Source of the DNA: Arthrobacter sp. CJ23 | GTDB lineage: Bacteria; Actinomycetota; Actinomycetes; Actinomycetales; Micrococcaceae | DNA length: 64,000 nucleotides | Assembly: GCF_024741795.1 (NCBI RefSeq) | Contig: NZ_CP102950.1 | Coordinates: 4,278,001-4,342,000 of the forward strand | Direction: 5' to 3' | Shown here: one piece after another, positions 25,931 through 35,929 of the stretch | Layout of the letters: every line of letters begins with the position of its first letter | Position numbering within the stretch: position 1 is the stretch's first letter | Program-made: the position numbers and the translations under genes | The notes under the pieces: model-generated | Databases searched by the model: none | What the model was told of the DNA's origin: nothing | What the model saw: only the letters and a program-made list of their open reading frames with translations

Positions 25931-27012
25931 CCCTAGCGAAGGACACCATGCCCGCCCACGAAGCACAGGCAGTCACCGCCCCGGCCGAACCAAAGGCCGC
26001 ACCGAACGCCGCACCAAACAGGGACACCCGCACCCCGCGCCACGTCCCCCTGGTGGAGCAGACCCGCGACGGCCTCGTGGAAAGCGTCCACTACGGCTCG
26101 CTGATCGCCACCGGTCCGGGCGGCGAAACCCTCATCACAGCCGGCGATCCCGATGCCGCCTTCTACCCCCGCTCCTCGCTCAAGCCGCTGCAGGCCGTGG
26201 CCTTGGTCCGCGCCGGCCTCGAACTGCCGGAGGACCTCCTGGCCCTCACCGCGGCGAGCCATTCGGGTGCCGCGATGCACCGCGACGGCGCCCGCCGGAT
26301 CCTCGCACTGCACGGACTCACCGAAACAGCCCTCGAAAACAGCACCGACCTCCCGTACGGAACCATCGAGCGCGAGGACTGGCTCCGCAACGGCGGAACG
26401 CCCACCCAGCTCGCCCAGAACTGCTCCGGCAAGCACGCCTCCATGGCCGCCGTCTGCGTGATCAACGGCTGGCCGGTCGCAGGCTACCTGCACCCCGAGC
26501 ACCCGCTCCAGCTCCTCGTCAGGGACACCATCACCGAGCTCACCGGCGAGGAAGCCGCCGCCGTCAGCACCGACGGCTGCGGCACCCCGCTCTTCGCCCA
26601 CACCCTGCACGGCATGGCCCGCGCCTACGGCCGGCTCGCCAGCGCGGCAGCCGCCAGCGAAGAGGGCAGGGTCGCCAACGCCATGCGCCGCTACCCCGAG
26701 ATGGTGGCCGGCGAGGGCCGCGACGTCACCGCCCTCATGCGCGCCGTCCCGGGCCTGCTCGCCAAGGACGGCTTCGAGGGCCTCCAGCTGATCGGGCTCC
26801 CGGACGGCACCGGTATCGCCGTCAAGATCTCCGACGGCGGCGACCGCGCCCGCCTGCCCGTCACCGTCCGCGTCCTCGAGGCCCTGGGGCTCGACGACGG
26901 CGCCCTGGATGCGCTCCAAAGCCCGCCTGTGCTGGGCGGCGGCAAACCGGTGGGCGTCCTGCGCGCCAGCAATTTCCTGCAAACCACCTTCCAGTCAGCC
27001 AACCACGATTAA
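25927..27012 (+). CDS. L-asparaginase II family enzyme
   Basis: A 361-aa enzyme of the pfam06089 (Rhizobium etli thermolabile type) asparaginase family, unrelated in fold to the E. coli enzymes. It hydrolyses asparagine to aspartate and ammonia in the cytoplasm. Diagnostic segments are FYPRSSLKPLQAVALVRAGL with the active-site SxxK, LTAASHSGAAMHRDGA, and NCSGKHASMAAVC, plus a STDGCGTPLFAHTL loop. The first ~35 residues are variable and an internal ATG at 25948 is possible. It sits between its regulator and aspartase. Confidence 0.92.
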   Translation: MTLAKDTMPAHEAQAVTAPAEPKAAPNAAPNRDTRTPRHVPLVEQTRDGLVESVHYGSLIATGPGGETLITAGDPDAAFYPRSSLKPLQAVALVRAGLELPEDLLALTAASHSGAAMHRDGARRILALHGLTETALENSTDLPYGTIEREDWLRNGGTPTQLAQNCSGKHASMAAVCVINGWPVAGYLHPEHPLQLLVRDTITELTGEEAAAVSTDGCGTPLFAHTLHGMARAYGRLASAAAASEEGRVANAMRRYPEMVAGEGRDVTALMRAVPGLLAKDGFEGLQLIGLPDGTGIAVKISDGGDRARLPVTVRVLEALGLDDGALDALQSPPVLGGGKPVGVLRASNFLQTTFQSANHD

Positions 27013-27020
27013 GGACAGCT

Positions 27021-28436
27021 ATGACCGCCGTCGATCAAGCCATCCACGTCCGCTCCGAACACGATCTCCTGGGTGACCGGGACGTCCCCGCCGGTGCCTA
27101 CTGGGGCGTCCACACCCTGCGTGCCATCGAGAACTTCCCCATCACGGGCCAGCCGCTTGCCTCCAACCCGCACCTGGTGCGCGGCCTGGCCGCAGTGAAG
27201 CTCGCCGCCTCCCGGAGCAACCGCGAGCTCGGCCTGCTGGACGATGAGAAGGCCGACGCGATCGAGCAGGCCTGCCAGGACATCCTGGACGGCATGCTCC
27301 ACGGGCAGTTCATGGTGGACGTCATCCAGGGCGGCGCGGGCACCAGCTCGAACATGAACACCAACGAGGTCATCGCCAACCGTGCCCTGGAAATCCTGGG
27401 CCACGCCAAGGGCGACTACTCCAAGCTCCACCCCAACGACGACGTCAACCTGAGCCAGTCCACCAACGACGTCTACCCCACGGCCGTAAAGCTCGGCACC
27501 ATCTTCGCCGTCCAAGGACTGCTGTCCGCGCTCGAAGAACTCGAAGGTGCCTTTGCGGCCAAGGCCATGGAATTCCAGACCGTGGTGAAGATGGGCCGCA
27601 CCCAGCTGCAGGACGCGGTGCCCATGACCCTGGGCCAGGAGTTCGGCGGCTACGCCGTGACTGTCGGCGAGGACCGGGCCCGGCTCGCCGAATCCCAGAT
27701 GCTGATCCACGAGATCAACCTCGGCGCCACCGCCATCGGCACCGGCCTGAACGCCCCAGCCGGCTACGCCGAGGCGGCCTGCCGGCACCTGGCCCAGATC
27801 ACCGGGCTGCCGCTGCTCACCGCCGCCGACCTCATCGAGGCCACCCAGGACGTGGGCGCCTTCGTGCACCTCTCCGGTGTCCTGAAGCGCGTGGCCGTGA
27901 AGCTCTCCAAGATTTGCAACGACCTCCGCCTGCTGTCCTCCGGGCCGCGCGCGGGACTGGGCGAGATCAACCTGCCGGCAGTGCAGTCCGGCTCGTCCAT
28001 CATGCCCGGCAAGATCAACCCGGTGATCCCGGAAGTGGTCAGCCAGGTGGCGTACGAAGTGGTCGGCAACGACGTCACCATCACCATGGCGGCCGAGGCC
28101 GGCCAGCTCCAGCTGAACGCCTTCGAGCCGATCATCGTCCACAGCCTCCACAAGAGCATCTCCCACCTGGAAGCAGCCTGCCGCACCCTCACGGCCCGCT
28201 GCGTCCGGGGCATCACCGCCAACACCGAACATCTGCGGCTTACCGTCGAGCAGTCGATCGGCCTGGTCACCGCACTGAACCCGCACATCGGCTACGCCTC
28301 CGCCACCGCCATCGCGCAGGAGGCCCTCGTCACCGGCAAGGGCGTGGCGGAACTCGTCCTGGAACACGGTCTCCTGACCGCGGACCAGCTCGAAGAACTC
28401 CTCAGCCCCGAGCGCCTGGCGAACTTGAGCAAGTAA
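27021..28436 (+). CDS. aspA: Aspartate ammonia-lyase
   Basis: A 471-aa fumarase/aspartase superfamily enzyme converting aspartate to fumarate and ammonia. The superfamily signature [11 protein letters not shown] lies near residue 324, with the aspartase-typical N-terminus [20 protein letters not shown] and [17 protein letters not shown]. It lies 8 nt after the asparaginase gene with AAGGACAGCT as ribosome binding site. With the asparaginase it takes asparagine to fumarate. Confidence 0.95.
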   Translation: MTAVDQAIHVRSEHDLLGDRDVPAGAYWGVHTLRAIENFPITGQPLASNPHLVRGLAAVKLAASRSNRELGLLDDEKADAIEQACQDILDGMLHGQFMVDVIQGGAGTSSNMNTNEVIANRALEILGHAKGDYSKLHPNDDVNLSQSTNDVYPTAVKLGTIFAVQGLLSALEELEGAFAAKAMEFQTVVKMGRTQLQDAVPMTLGQEFGGYAVTVGEDRARLAESQMLIHEINLGATAIGTGLNAPAGYAEAACRHLAQITGLPLLTAADLIEATQDVGAFVHLSGVLKRVAVKLSKICNDLRLLSSGPRAGLGEINLPAVQSGSSIMPGKINPVIPEVVSQVAYEVVGNDVTITMAAEAGQLQLNAFEPIIVHSLHKSISHLEAACRTLTARCVRGITANTEHLRLTVEQSIGLVTALNPHIGYASATAIAQEALVTGKGVAELVLEHGLLTADQLEELLSPERLANLSK

Positions 28437-28483
28437 CCGCACCTTACGCAGGACCTCCCAACAGGACACCCCTAAGGATTCCA

Positions 28484-30001
28484 ATGACCAACGCACCCAT
28501 TACGGACCACACGGTCCCTGCCCAGGCCCATGCCTCCGAACGGGCCCTCCATGCAGAGGACAAGGGCTACCACAAGAGCCTGAAGCCCCGGCAGATCCAG
28601 ATGATCGCGATCGGCGGCGCCATCGGCACCGGCCTGTTCCTCGGCGCCGGCGGCCGCCTCAACGCGGCAGGCCCGTCCCTTGTCATCGCGTACGCGGTCT
28701 GTGGCTTCTTCGCCTTCCTGATCCTGCGCGCCCTGGGCGAACTGGTACTGCACCGCCCGTCGTCGGGCTCGTTCGTCTCCTACGCCCGCGAGTTCTTCGG
28801 CGAGAAGGCGGCGTTCGTCTCCGGCTGGTTCTACTGGATCAACTGGGCCACCACCACCATCGTGGACATCACCGCCGCGGCCCTGTACATGAACTTCTTC
28901 GGCAAATACATCCCGTGGATGGGCGTGGTGCCGCAGTGGCTCTGGGCTCTGATCGCCCTCGTGGTGGTCCTCGGCCTGAACCTTGTCTCCGTCAAGGTGT
29001 TCGGCGAGATGGAGTTCTATTTCGCGCTCATCAAGGTGGCCGCCCTGGTGGCGTTCCTGGTGATCGGCACGTACTTCGTCATCTTCGGGACCCCGGTTGA
29101 GGGCCAGCAGGTGGGCTTCAGCCTCATCACGGACCACGGCGGCATCTTCCCCAACGGCCTGCTGCCGATGATCATCCTGATGCAGGGCGTGCTGTTCGCC
29201 TACGCCTCGATCGAGCTCGTGGGCACGGCCGCCGGTGAGACGGAGAACCCCGAGAAGATCATGCCCAAGGCCATCAACTCCGTGGTCTTCCGCATCGCAG
29301 TGTTCTACGTCGGCTCCGTCATCCTGCTGGCGCTGCTCCTGCCGTACACCTCGTACGAGAAGGGCGTCAGCCCGTTCGTGACGTTCTTCGGCTCCATCGG
29401 CATCCAGGGCGTGGACGTGATCATGAACCTCGTGGTCCTCACCGCCGCACTGTCCTCGCTGAACGCCGGCCTGTACTCCACCGGCCGCATCCTGCGCTCC
29501 ATGTCCGTGGCCGGCTCGGCCCCGAAGTTCGCCCAGCGCATGAACAAGGCCGGCGTCCCCTACGGCGGCATCGCGATCACCGCCGGCGTCTCGCTGCTCG
29601 GCGTTCCGCTGAACTACCTGGTCCCCGCCCAGGCCTTCGAGATCGTCCTGAACGTCGCCTCGGTAGGCATCATCGTCACCTGGGCCACGATCGTCCTGTG
29701 TCAGATGCAGCTCAAGCGCTGGGCGGACAAGGGCTGGCTGAAGCGTCCGTCCTTCCGGATGTTCGGCGCCCCGTACACCGGCTACCTCTCGCTGCTGTTC
29801 CTGCTGGGCGTGCTGGTGATGGTGTTCATCGATTCCCCGCTGACGCTGCTGGTCACCCTGGTGGCCTGCGCGCTCATGGTGCTCGGCTGGTTCCTGTGCC
29901 GCAAGCAGATCCACGAGCTCGCCGCAGCCCGGGACGGCTTCACCGGCAGCTCCCCGGTGATCGCCAACCGTCCGGTCGCCGGCGCCGAAGACAGGATCTG
30001 A
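28484..30001 (+). CDS. ansP: Amino acid permease, probable L-asparagine transporter
   Basis: A 505-aa APC-superfamily permease with 12 hydrophobic segments. The AAT-family start [20 protein letters not shown] and the later [28 protein letters not shown] loop are clear. Within this family it most resembles AnsP. Its place after asparaginase and aspartase supports asparagine or aspartate uptake. ATG 28484 has AAGGAT upstream. A strong hairpin follows the stop. Confidence 0.88.
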   Translation: MTNAPITDHTVPAQAHASERALHAEDKGYHKSLKPRQIQMIAIGGAIGTGLFLGAGGRLNAAGPSLVIAYAVCGFFAFLILRALGELVLHRPSSGSFVSYAREFFGEKAAFVSGWFYWINWATTTIVDITAAALYMNFFGKYIPWMGVVPQWLWALIALVVVLGLNLVSVKVFGEMEFYFALIKVAALVAFLVIGTYFVIFGTPVEGQQVGFSLITDHGGIFPNGLLPMIILMQGVLFAYASIELVGTAAGETENPEKIMPKAINSVVFRIAVFYVGSVILLALLLPYTSYEKGVSPFVTFFGSIGIQGVDVIMNLVVLTAALSSLNAGLYSTGRILRSMSVAGSAPKFAQRMNKAGVPYGGIAITAGVSLLGVPLNYLVPAQAFEIVLNVASVGIIVTWATIVLCQMQLKRWADKGWLKRPSFRMFGAPYTGYLSLLFLLGVLVMVFIDSPLTLLVTLVACALMVLGWFLCRKQIHELAAARDGFTGSSPVIANRPVAGAEDRI

Positions 30002-30015
30002 CCAACGCCAGCCCC

Positions 30016-30065
30016 CGACGGCGGCGCCCGGGTTCCGTGACAGCGGAACCCGGGTGCCGCCGTCG
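30016..30065 (+). terminator. Hairpin terminator after asparagine operon
   Basis: Arms of 22 nt (30016-30037 and 30044-30065; core CGACGGCGGC and CCGGGTTCCG) pair with a single mismatch around a 6-nt loop, starting 15 nt after the permease stop. No U-tract follows. Confidence 0.7.
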
Positions 30066-30086
30066 GGCGTTAACGTCCCCAACCCC

Positions 30087-30146
30087 AACTAAGTAGCGCC
30101 AACCGTCGTTTTGGGCACTCAAAACGACGGTTGGCGCGACCTAGTT
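30087..30146. repeat. 60-bp intergenic palindrome (GCGCCAACCGTCGTTTTG type)
   Basis: Perfect 18-nt arms (30096-30113 and 30120-30137) around a 6-nt loop, extended outward by partly matching 9-nt flanks that begin with AACTA and end with TAGTT. It lies between the asparagine operon and the fucose regulator. It differs in sequence and loop length from the 17-nt-loop palindromes. Confidence 0.85.
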
Positions 30147-30168
30147 GGGTGAGCTCGCGTCGAACTCA

Positions 30169-30180
30169 AACATCCGATGA
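30169..30180 (+). promoter_or_regulatory. Fucose regulator operator, autoregulatory copy
   Basis: AACATCCGATGA, 21 bp upstream of the FadR-type gene, shares the core AACATCCGA with two sites in the divergent fucose promoter region at 35830-35842 and 35898-35908. Confidence 0.65.
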
Positions 30181-30200
30181 TTGGCGGCTAGGATTGATCC

Positions 30201-30872
30201 ATGGCTGTGACTGATGAAGCGATCGGCAAGATCAAGGACATGTTGATCTGCGGGGAACTCAAAGCGGGCGACCGGCTCCCCCCGGAGAAGGAACTGAGCG
30301 AGCGGCTCGGGCTGTCCCGCAGTTCCCTGCGCGAGGCCGTCAAGGCGCTCGAACTCATCCGCGTGCTGGACGTCCGCCGCGGCGACGGAACCTATGTGAC
30401 CAGCCTGGACGCACGGCTGCTCAACGAGGCCGTGGCCTTCGTAGTGGACCTGCACCAGGACCGCTCCATCCTGGAACTCTTTGAGGTCCGACGAATCCTG
30501 GAACCGGCCACGGCACACATCGCCGCCGGCAAGATGACGCCCGAGGACATCCAGGCCCTGCGCGACACCATGCTGGGCATCGACGAGAACACCGACGTCG
30601 AGGAACTGGTGGCCCACGACCTCCAGTTCCACAACATCATCACCAATGCCGCCGGCAACGACTACCTCGGAGGCCTCCTCGAGGCCCTCTCCAGCAGCAC
30701 CGTCCGGGCACGCATCTGGCGCGGCCTGACCCAGGAGAAGGCCGTGGCCCACACCCTCGCGGAGCACAAGGCCATCGCCGACGCCCTGGAACGCGGCGAC
30801 GCCGAGCTGGTCCGGGCCCTCGTCACGGTGCACATCAGCGGCGTCGAGGCCTGGCTGCGGCAGGCGCTGTAG
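30201..30872 (+). CDS. FadR/GntR-type regulator of L-fucose catabolism
   Basis: A 223-aa regulator with a GntR winged helix (AIGKIKDMLICGELKAGDRL, then LSERLGLSRSSLREAVKALE) and an FCD domain with the metal-binding-type residues spread over ELFEVRRILEPATAHIA, DLQFHNIITNAAGN and AEHKAIADALERGD. ATG 30201 follows AGGA. It borders the leftward fucose genes, and an operator-like AACATCCGA is shared between its promoter and the fucose divergent region, so it likely represses both. Inducer probably an L-fucose pathway intermediate (inference). Confidence 0.87.
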   Translation: MAVTDEAIGKIKDMLICGELKAGDRLPPEKELSERLGLSRSSLREAVKALELIRVLDVRRGDGTYVTSLDARLLNEAVAFVVDLHQDRSILELFEVRRILEPATAHIAAGKMTPEDIQALRDTMLGIDENTDVEELVAHDLQFHNIITNAAGNDYLGGLLEALSSSTVRARIWRGLTQEKAVAHTLAEHKAIADALERGDAELVRALVTVHISGVEAWLRQAL

Positions 30873-30943
30873 CCGCAGCGCCGCCGCGCCGAAACCGCAC
30901 CCGCTGAGGAACGGCGCACCAGGTCCACAGGGTGCCGAAGCAA

Positions 30944-31819
30944 TCAGTGGGCGCGGGAATGCCCGGCCTTGTAGTTGAGTCCGTAGGTGCGAACGGCCGT
31001 GCCTTCGAGGACGGCCTGCCGTCCGGCGGGATCCAGTTCGCCGACCAGTTCCAGCAGCACCTCGAGGGTGCGGCCGTAGGGGGCGCCCAGGGTGCTGACC
31101 GGCCAGTCGCCGCCGATCATGAGCCGCTCCGGGCCGAAGGCATCCAGCGCTTCGTCCCACAGCGGCCGCAGGGCCTCCGCCGTGTACGGGACGCCGGGCA
31201 GGTGCAGCCCGGAGAGCTTGGCCACCGTGTTGGGCAGCACGGCCAAGGCCCGGAAGTCGCGGCGCCAGGCGGCCATGGAACCAGCCTCCGCCAGCGGCGG
31301 TTTGCCGAGGTGGTCCAGCACGATCGTCAGCTCCGGCAGCTCCCGGGCCAGCTGGACGGTCCGGCCGAGGTGCCGCGGAAAAGCGTCCGGGACGTCGAAG
31401 GCCAGGCCGTGCGCTGCCAACAGGGCGAGGGATTCCCGGACCTCCGGCAGCTCCAGGAAGTCGTCCCGGGGATCGTCGTGGACCAGGTGCCGGACGCCGC
31501 GGAATTTCGGATTGCGGACGAGCCGCTCGAGTTCCTCCCCGGCCTCGGCGGGCTTGTCGAGCGGGATCCAGCCCACCACGCCGAGGATCCAGTGATTCCG
31601 GTCCGCGGCGGCGAGCATGGCGTCCGTGTCCGCCGTGGTGTCGTCTGCCTGGACGAGCACCGCACCGCCCACGCCGGCCGCCAAAAGGGTCTCCCGGGCC
31701 TCGGCCTCGCCGTAACTGCGGAAGAGTCCGCCGTGCTGCGGGCCCAGCCAGGCGTACGCGCCGGCGCCCAGGGCCGATCCGCCGTGGAGCTCCCAGAGGT
31801 GCAGGTGCGCGTCAATCAT
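30944..31819 (-). CDS. Amidohydrolase family 2 lactonase, probable L-fuconolactonase
   Basis: A 291-aa TIM-barrel metal hydrolase. The HxH motif is at the very N-terminus (MIDAHLHLWEL), with later VLDHLGKPPLAE and LMIGGDWPVSTLG carrying the conserved His and Asp. Its relatives open L-fucono-1,4-lactone or L-rhamnonolactone. Start ATG 31817-31819 overlaps the preceding aldo/keto reductase gene by 8 nt. Last gene of the leftward fucose operon. Confidence 0.87.
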   Translation of the reverse strand: MIDAHLHLWELHGGSALGAGAYAWLGPQHGGLFRSYGEAEARETLLAAGVGGAVLVQADDTTADTDAMLAAADRNHWILGVVGWIPLDKPAEAGEELERLVRNPKFRGVRHLVHDDPRDDFLELPEVRESLALLAAHGLAFDVPDAFPRHLGRTVQLARELPELTIVLDHLGKPPLAEAGSMAAWRRDFRALAVLPNTVAKLSGLHLPGVPYTAEALRPLWDEALDAFGPERLMIGGDWPVSTLGAPYGRTLEVLLELVGELDPAGRQAVLEGTAVRTYGLNYKAGHSRAH

Positions 31820-32783
31820 GGGGCACCGCCGCGAGGGCTGCCCACAGTTCCTCGGGCACGTCCTCGGCCATCCTGGCCGCATTCCCCACGGCCTGCTCCG
31901 GGCGGCTCGCCCCCACCGTCACGTTCACGACGGCGGGGTGCCGCAGGCTGAACTGGAGGGCCGCCGTCGGGAGCTCCACACCGAAGTCCCGGCACACGCC
32001 GGCCAGCTTCCGCGCCCGCTCCAGCAGGCCCCGGGGCGCGCGTCCGTAGTTGTAGTGCGCGTCCTCGGGGACCTCGGGCCGGGCGAGGAGCCCGGAGTTG
32101 AAGACGCCGACGTTCACGACGCCGGTGCCGCGCGCGGTGCAGCGGTCCAGCAGCGGGACGCCGGGCTGCTCCAGCAGGGTGTAGCGGCCGGCGAGCATCA
32201 CGAGATCCAGCTCCGCGGATTCGACGCATGCCAGCGCGGCTTCCGCCGAGTTGGTCCCGACGCCGATGGCCTTGACCACGCCTTCCGCGCGCAGCTTTTC
32301 GAGCGCGGGCAGGGCCTGGCTGATGCCGGCCGCGAGGTCGTGGGCGTCGGGGTCGTGCAGGTAGGCGATGTCCACGTGGTCCAGGCCCAGGCGGACCAGG
32401 GAGTCCTCGATGCTGCGGCGGATGCCGGCCTCGGTGAAGTCCCACACGCGCCTGTTGTCCGCGGGGACGTCGAAGCCTTCCTCGTCCACACGGCCGTGGG
32501 CGTCCTGGGGCACCAGCAGCCGGCCCACCTTGGTGGAGATGGTGAAAGCGTCCCGGGGCCTGCCGCGGAGCGCGGCGCCGAGGCGCCGCTCGGACAGGCC
32601 CAGGCCGTAGTGCGGGGCGGTGTCGAAGTAGCGCACGCCCGCATCCCAGGCCGCGTTGATGGTGTCCTCGGCCTGCGAATCCGGCATGGCCCGGTACAGG
32701 TTCCCGATGCCGGCGGCACCGAAACCGAGGCGGCCCAGCGTCAGCCCGGCGTCAGGCACCCCGCCCAGGGAGGCCGCGCTCAT
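31812..32783 (-). CDS. Aldo/keto reductase, probable L-fucose dehydrogenase
   Basis: A 323-aa aldo/keto reductase. Catalytic motifs are YFDTAPHYGLGLSERRLG (Asp, Tyr), ISTKVGRLL (Lys) and IAYLHDPDAHD (His). Known D-threo-aldose/L-fucose dehydrogenases of EC 1.1.1.122 belong to this group, and the context between mutarotase and lactonase genes supports oxidation of L-fucose to the lactone. Start ATG 32781-32783 overlaps the mutarotase gene by 4 nt. Confidence 0.88.
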   Translation of the reverse strand: MSAASLGGVPDAGLTLGRLGFGAAGIGNLYRAMPDSQAEDTINAAWDAGVRYFDTAPHYGLGLSERRLGAALRGRPRDAFTISTKVGRLLVPQDAHGRVDEEGFDVPADNRRVWDFTEAGIRRSIEDSLVRLGLDHVDIAYLHDPDAHDLAAGISQALPALEKLRAEGVVKAIGVGTNSAEAALACVESAELDLVMLAGRYTLLEQPGVPLLDRCTARGTGVVNVGVFNSGLLARPEVPEDAHYNYGRAPRGLLERARKLAGVCRDFGVELPTAALQFSLRHPAVVNVTVGASRPEQAVGNAARMAEDVPEELWAALAAVPHD

Positions 32784-33094
32784 GCGAGCTCCCAGACCAG
32801 CTTGATGCCGGAATCGTTGCCCGAGTAGTCGTCCTGGACCTCCAGCAGCTCCGCCATGCGGGCCTGCCACGGCACATTGGCCGGGTGCCCGGCGAGCGCC
32901 CGCCGCATGGCCTGGTAGTCCTCCACGTCAACAAGGTGGAAGAGGTCCTGGCCGCTGCGCCAGATGCGCCAGTTGCCCACACCGGCGTCCTTCAGTGCCG
33001 TGGCCAGTTCGGCGGGGATCTCGGCGTGGACGGAGTCGTATTCCTGTTCCGCCCCGGGCTTGAGCCGGGTGTGCAGGGCGACGGTCTCAGGCAC
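32780..33094 (-). CDS. L-rhamnose/L-fucose mutarotase family protein
   Basis: A 104-aa RhaM-type (pfam05336) mutarotase that interconverts sugar anomers. Typical segments are ALHTRLKPGAEQEYDSVHAEI, NWRIWRSGQDLFHLVDVEDY and the C-terminal W. I chose GTG 33092-33094 because GGAAGG lies 7 nt upstream; it overlaps the fucosidase gene by 8 nt. In this cluster it would supply the anomer used by the dehydrogenase. Confidence 0.87.
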   Translation of the reverse strand: MPETVALHTRLKPGAEQEYDSVHAEIPAELATALKDAGVGNWRIWRSGQDLFHLVDVEDYQAMRRALAGHPANVPWQARMAELLEVQDDYSGNDSGIKLVWELA

Positions 33095-34379
33095 CGGAGA
33101 CGCCTTCCTTGAGGAACAGCTCCAGCACCGGAACGGCCACATCGGGGCGCTGGACCGGGAGCTTAATGGTCAGGGTGCCGGCCGGCTGGGCGCCGGGGGT
33201 GGTGTTGTGCGCCTGCTGGTTCGGGTCGCTCTCCTTGAGGAACACCTCCGAGGCGTCGTTGAGCAGCTGGGCGTATTCCACCTTGCCGGCGAGCCCGGGC
33301 AGGTGCACGAACTCGAACGGCCAGGCGAACAGGTGCACGTAGAGCCGGTCGCCGCGCTGCGTGTAGCGGGCATCCGCCGGGGCGGTGAAGGCGGACGGTC
33401 CGGCGCCGTAAATGGAGCGGCCGTGCAGGTGCATCCATTCGCCGATGCCCTGCAGCGAGGCCGCGGCACGGGGGTCGAGGTTCCCGCGGGCGGTGGGACC
33501 GACGTTGAGCAGCAAGTTCCCGCCCTTGGAGACACCGTCCACGAGCATCCGGACCAGCAGGTCCACGGACTTGTAGTCCAGGTTGTCGCGGTCATAGCCC
33601 CAGCTGCCGTTGAGGGTCTGGCACGCCTCCCACGTGAGCGGCACGCCGTCGGACAGCATGGGACCGGCCGGCTGGTACTGCTCGGGGGTGATGAAGTCGC
33701 CCGGGATGTCCAGGCGGTCGTTGACCACGATCCCCGGCTGCAGCTCGCGGACCATGGCCAGCAGCGCCTCGGAGTCCCAGTCCTTGCGTCCCTTGCCGCC
33801 CCAGGATTCGTCGGGGTTGGCGTCGGAGTACGAGAAGTCGAAGAACAGGTAGTCGATGGTGCCGTAGTTGCTGAGCAGCTCACGCACCTGGCCGTGCAGG
33901 TAGTCGCGGTAGCGGCCCATGTCCCGGCCCCGGTTGAGTGCCTCGATGTCCCCGGCATTGCGCAGGGGGTGCACGCCGTCCACGGTGAAGTCGGGGTGGT
34001 GCCAGTCGATCAGCGAGTAGTAGAAGCCTACCTTGAGGCCTTCGGCGCGCAGGGCCTCCACGTAGGGGGCAATGAGGTCGCGGCCCGCCGGCGTGTTGCT
34101 GGCTTTGTAGTCGGTGAGCGCGGAGTCCCAGAGGCAGAAGCCCTCGTGGTGCTTGGTGGTGAGCACCACGTACTTCATCCCGGCTTCGCGTGCGGCGCGG
34201 GCCCACGCGCGGGGATCGTAGAGGTCCGGGTCAAAGCGGCGGAAGTACTTGGCGTATTCCTCCACGGGGGTCTGCTCGCGGTTCATCACCCATTCGTGGC
34301 GGGCCGGCAGGGCGTAGAGGCCCCAGTGCACGAACATGCCAAACCGCGCCTCTTCGAACCATGGTGCGTGCTGGATCAA
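33087..34379 (-). CDS. Alpha-L-fucosidase (GH29), apparently cytoplasmic
   Basis: A 430-aa glycoside hydrolase family 29 enzyme releasing L-fucose from fucosides. Family motifs: [20 protein letters not shown] at the start, [19 protein letters not shown], and [11 protein letters not shown] with the probable nucleophile Asp; [13 protein letters not shown] follows. The start is TTG 34377-34379 with AGGAAGGAA upstream, giving a TTGA overlap with the dehydratase gene. No signal peptide is seen, so fucosides must be imported first, yet no transporter lies in the cluster. Confidence 0.92.
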   Translation of the reverse strand: MIQHAPWFEEARFGMFVHWGLYALPARHEWVMNREQTPVEEYAKYFRRFDPDLYDPRAWARAAREAGMKYVVLTTKHHEGFCLWDSALTDYKASNTPAGRDLIAPYVEALRAEGLKVGFYYSLIDWHHPDFTVDGVHPLRNAGDIEALNRGRDMGRYRDYLHGQVRELLSNYGTIDYLFFDFSYSDANPDESWGGKGRKDWDSEALLAMVRELQPGIVVNDRLDIPGDFITPEQYQPAGPMLSDGVPLTWEACQTLNGSWGYDRDNLDYKSVDLLVRMLVDGVSKGGNLLLNVGPTARGNLDPRAAASLQGIGEWMHLHGRSIYGAGPSAFTAPADARYTQRGDRLYVHLFAWPFEFVHLPGLAGKVEYAQLLNDASEVFLKESDPNQQAHNTTPGAQPAGTLTIKLPVQRPDVAVPVLELFLKEGVSGA

Positions 34380-35710
34380 CGGGATTCCTTCCTGGAGGTC
34401 TCGAGTGCAGCGCCCGCTGCCCACACGGGGCCGTCGGGGAAGCTGTAGTCGGCCAGTGTCTCACGGAGCATTTCGTTTCCGGCGCCGGGGGCCGACGGCG
34501 GCCAGTAGCTGCCGCCGTGGACGTCCGCCGGCGTGGTGAAGTGCTCGTGGAGGTGGTCCACGAACTCGATCATCCGGCCTTCCGTACTGCCGGACACGGC
34601 CACGAAGTCGAACATGGACAGGTGCTGCACTGCTTCGCACAGGCCCACACCGCCTGCGTGCGGGCAGACCGGGACGCCGAACTTGGCGGCGAGGAGCAGG
34701 ATGGCGATGTTCTCGTTGACTCCGGCCACGCGGGCGGCGTCGATCTGCAGCACCTGGAGGGCGCCGGCCTGGAGCATCTGCTTGAACACCACCCGGTTCT
34801 GCACGTGCTCACCGGTGGCCACGGGGATCGGGGCCACGCCCCGGGCGATGGCGGCGTGGCCGAGCACATCGTCCGGGCTGGTGGGCTCCTCGATCCAGGC
34901 AATGTCGTACGGCGCCAGGTGGGCCATCCAGTCGATGGCGGCCTGGACGTCCCAGCGCTGGTTGGCGTCCACGGCGATCTTCACGTCCGGGCCCACCGCA
35001 TCGCGTGCGGTGCGGACGCGGCGGATGTCGTCCTCCAGGGAGGCCCCCACCTTGAGCTTGATCTGCGTGAATCCCTCGGCCACGGCTTCCTTGGCCAGCC
35101 GCGCAAGCTTGTCGTCGCTGTATCCCAGCCAGCCCGGCGTCGTGGTGTATGCCGGGTAGCCTTCGGCCAGCAGCGCCGCCTTGCGTGCTTCCCGTCCGGG
35201 TTCCGCGGCGCGGAGCATGGCCAGCGCTTCCTCCGGCGTCAGGGCGTCGCTGAGGTAGCGGAAGTCCACCAGGGCCACGAGCTCCTCCGGGCTCATGCCC
35301 GAAAGCAGCTCCCACAGCGGCAGGCCGGCCCGCTTGGCCTTGAGGTCCCACAGGGCGTTGACGACGGCGCCGATCGCCATGTGCATGACGCCCTTTTCCG
35401 GGCCCAGCCAGCGGAGCTGGGAATCGTGGGCCAGCAGTTTCCACGTGGCGCCCATGTCGGCGAGGAGTTCCTCGACGTTGCGGCCCAGGATGTGGTGGCG
35501 GAGGGCGTCGATCGCCGCGGTTTCCACCTCGTTGCCGCGGCCAATGGTGAAGACGAAGCCGTGGCCCTCGTGGCCGTCGCCGGCGTCCGTGCGGATGATC
35601 AGGTACGCGGCCGAGTAGTCGGGATCCGGGTTCATGGCGTCCGAGCCATCCAGTTCCTGCGAGGTGGGGAACCTGATGTCGAAGGTGTCCACGGCGGTGA
35701 TGACGCTCAT
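34376..35710 (-). CDS. L-fuconate dehydratase (enolase superfamily)
   Basis: A 444-aa enolase-superfamily dehydratase. The base Lys is in [11 protein letters not shown], the metal ligands in [20 protein letters not shown] and ATGEHVQN, and the catalytic His in [11 protein letters not shown]. These, with the length and the N-terminal [19 protein letters not shown], fit L-fuconate dehydratase (EC 4.2.1.68), which forms 2-keto-3-deoxy-L-fuconate. ATG 35708-35710 follows TAGGAGCACA. First gene of the leftward operon from the divergent fucose promoter region. Confidence 0.92.
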   Translation of the reverse strand: MSVITAVDTFDIRFPTSQELDGSDAMNPDPDYSAAYLIIRTDAGDGHEGHGFVFTIGRGNEVETAAIDALRHHILGRNVEELLADMGATWKLLAHDSQLRWLGPEKGVMHMAIGAVVNALWDLKAKRAGLPLWELLSGMSPEELVALVDFRYLSDALTPEEALAMLRAAEPGREARKAALLAEGYPAYTTTPGWLGYSDDKLARLAKEAVAEGFTQIKLKVGASLEDDIRRVRTARDAVGPDVKIAVDANQRWDVQAAIDWMAHLAPYDIAWIEEPTSPDDVLGHAAIARGVAPIPVATGEHVQNRVVFKQMLQAGALQVLQIDAARVAGVNENIAILLLAAKFGVPVCPHAGGVGLCEAVQHLSMFDFVAVSGSTEGRMIEFVDHLHEHFTTPADVHGGSYWPPSAPGAGNEMLRETLADYSFPDGPVWAAGAALETSRKESR

Positions 35711-35829
35711 TGTGCTCCTAGCTTGGCAGCTGCCCCGTTGGGCCATTCCCGGCGGGCCGGGTTCCTGGCGGACGTGCCACTGGATGTGCAACAGGATGTG
35801 CTGGTGGTCGTTGATCTGCACTGAGCCTA

Positions 35830-35842
35830 AACATCCGATGTC
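35830..35842. promoter_or_regulatory. Fucose operator, leftward side of divergent region
   Basis: AACATCCGATGTC contains the perfect palindrome ACATC-C-GATGT (35831-35841). It lies about 120 bp upstream of the dehydratase start and shares its core with the site upstream of the FadR-type regulator. Confidence 0.7.
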
Positions 35843-35897
35843 TGTCTTGTCAATGGGTCACATTTCCGTATTATGGAGGACAACATCAGACTAGAGC

Positions 35898-35908
35898 TCG
35901 GATGTTAG
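35898..35908. promoter_or_regulatory. Fucose operator, rightward side of divergent region
   Basis: TCGGATGTTAG is the reverse complement of CTAACATCCGA, the shared operator core, 22 bp upstream of the rightward hydrolase gene. Confidence 0.6.
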
Positions 35909-35929
35909 AGCCAGAGCACGGAGGAATAC

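Noticed and set aside
28472..30088. 538-residue leftward open frame
   Set aside because: Antisense to the amino acid permease; no domain and no ribosome binding site.
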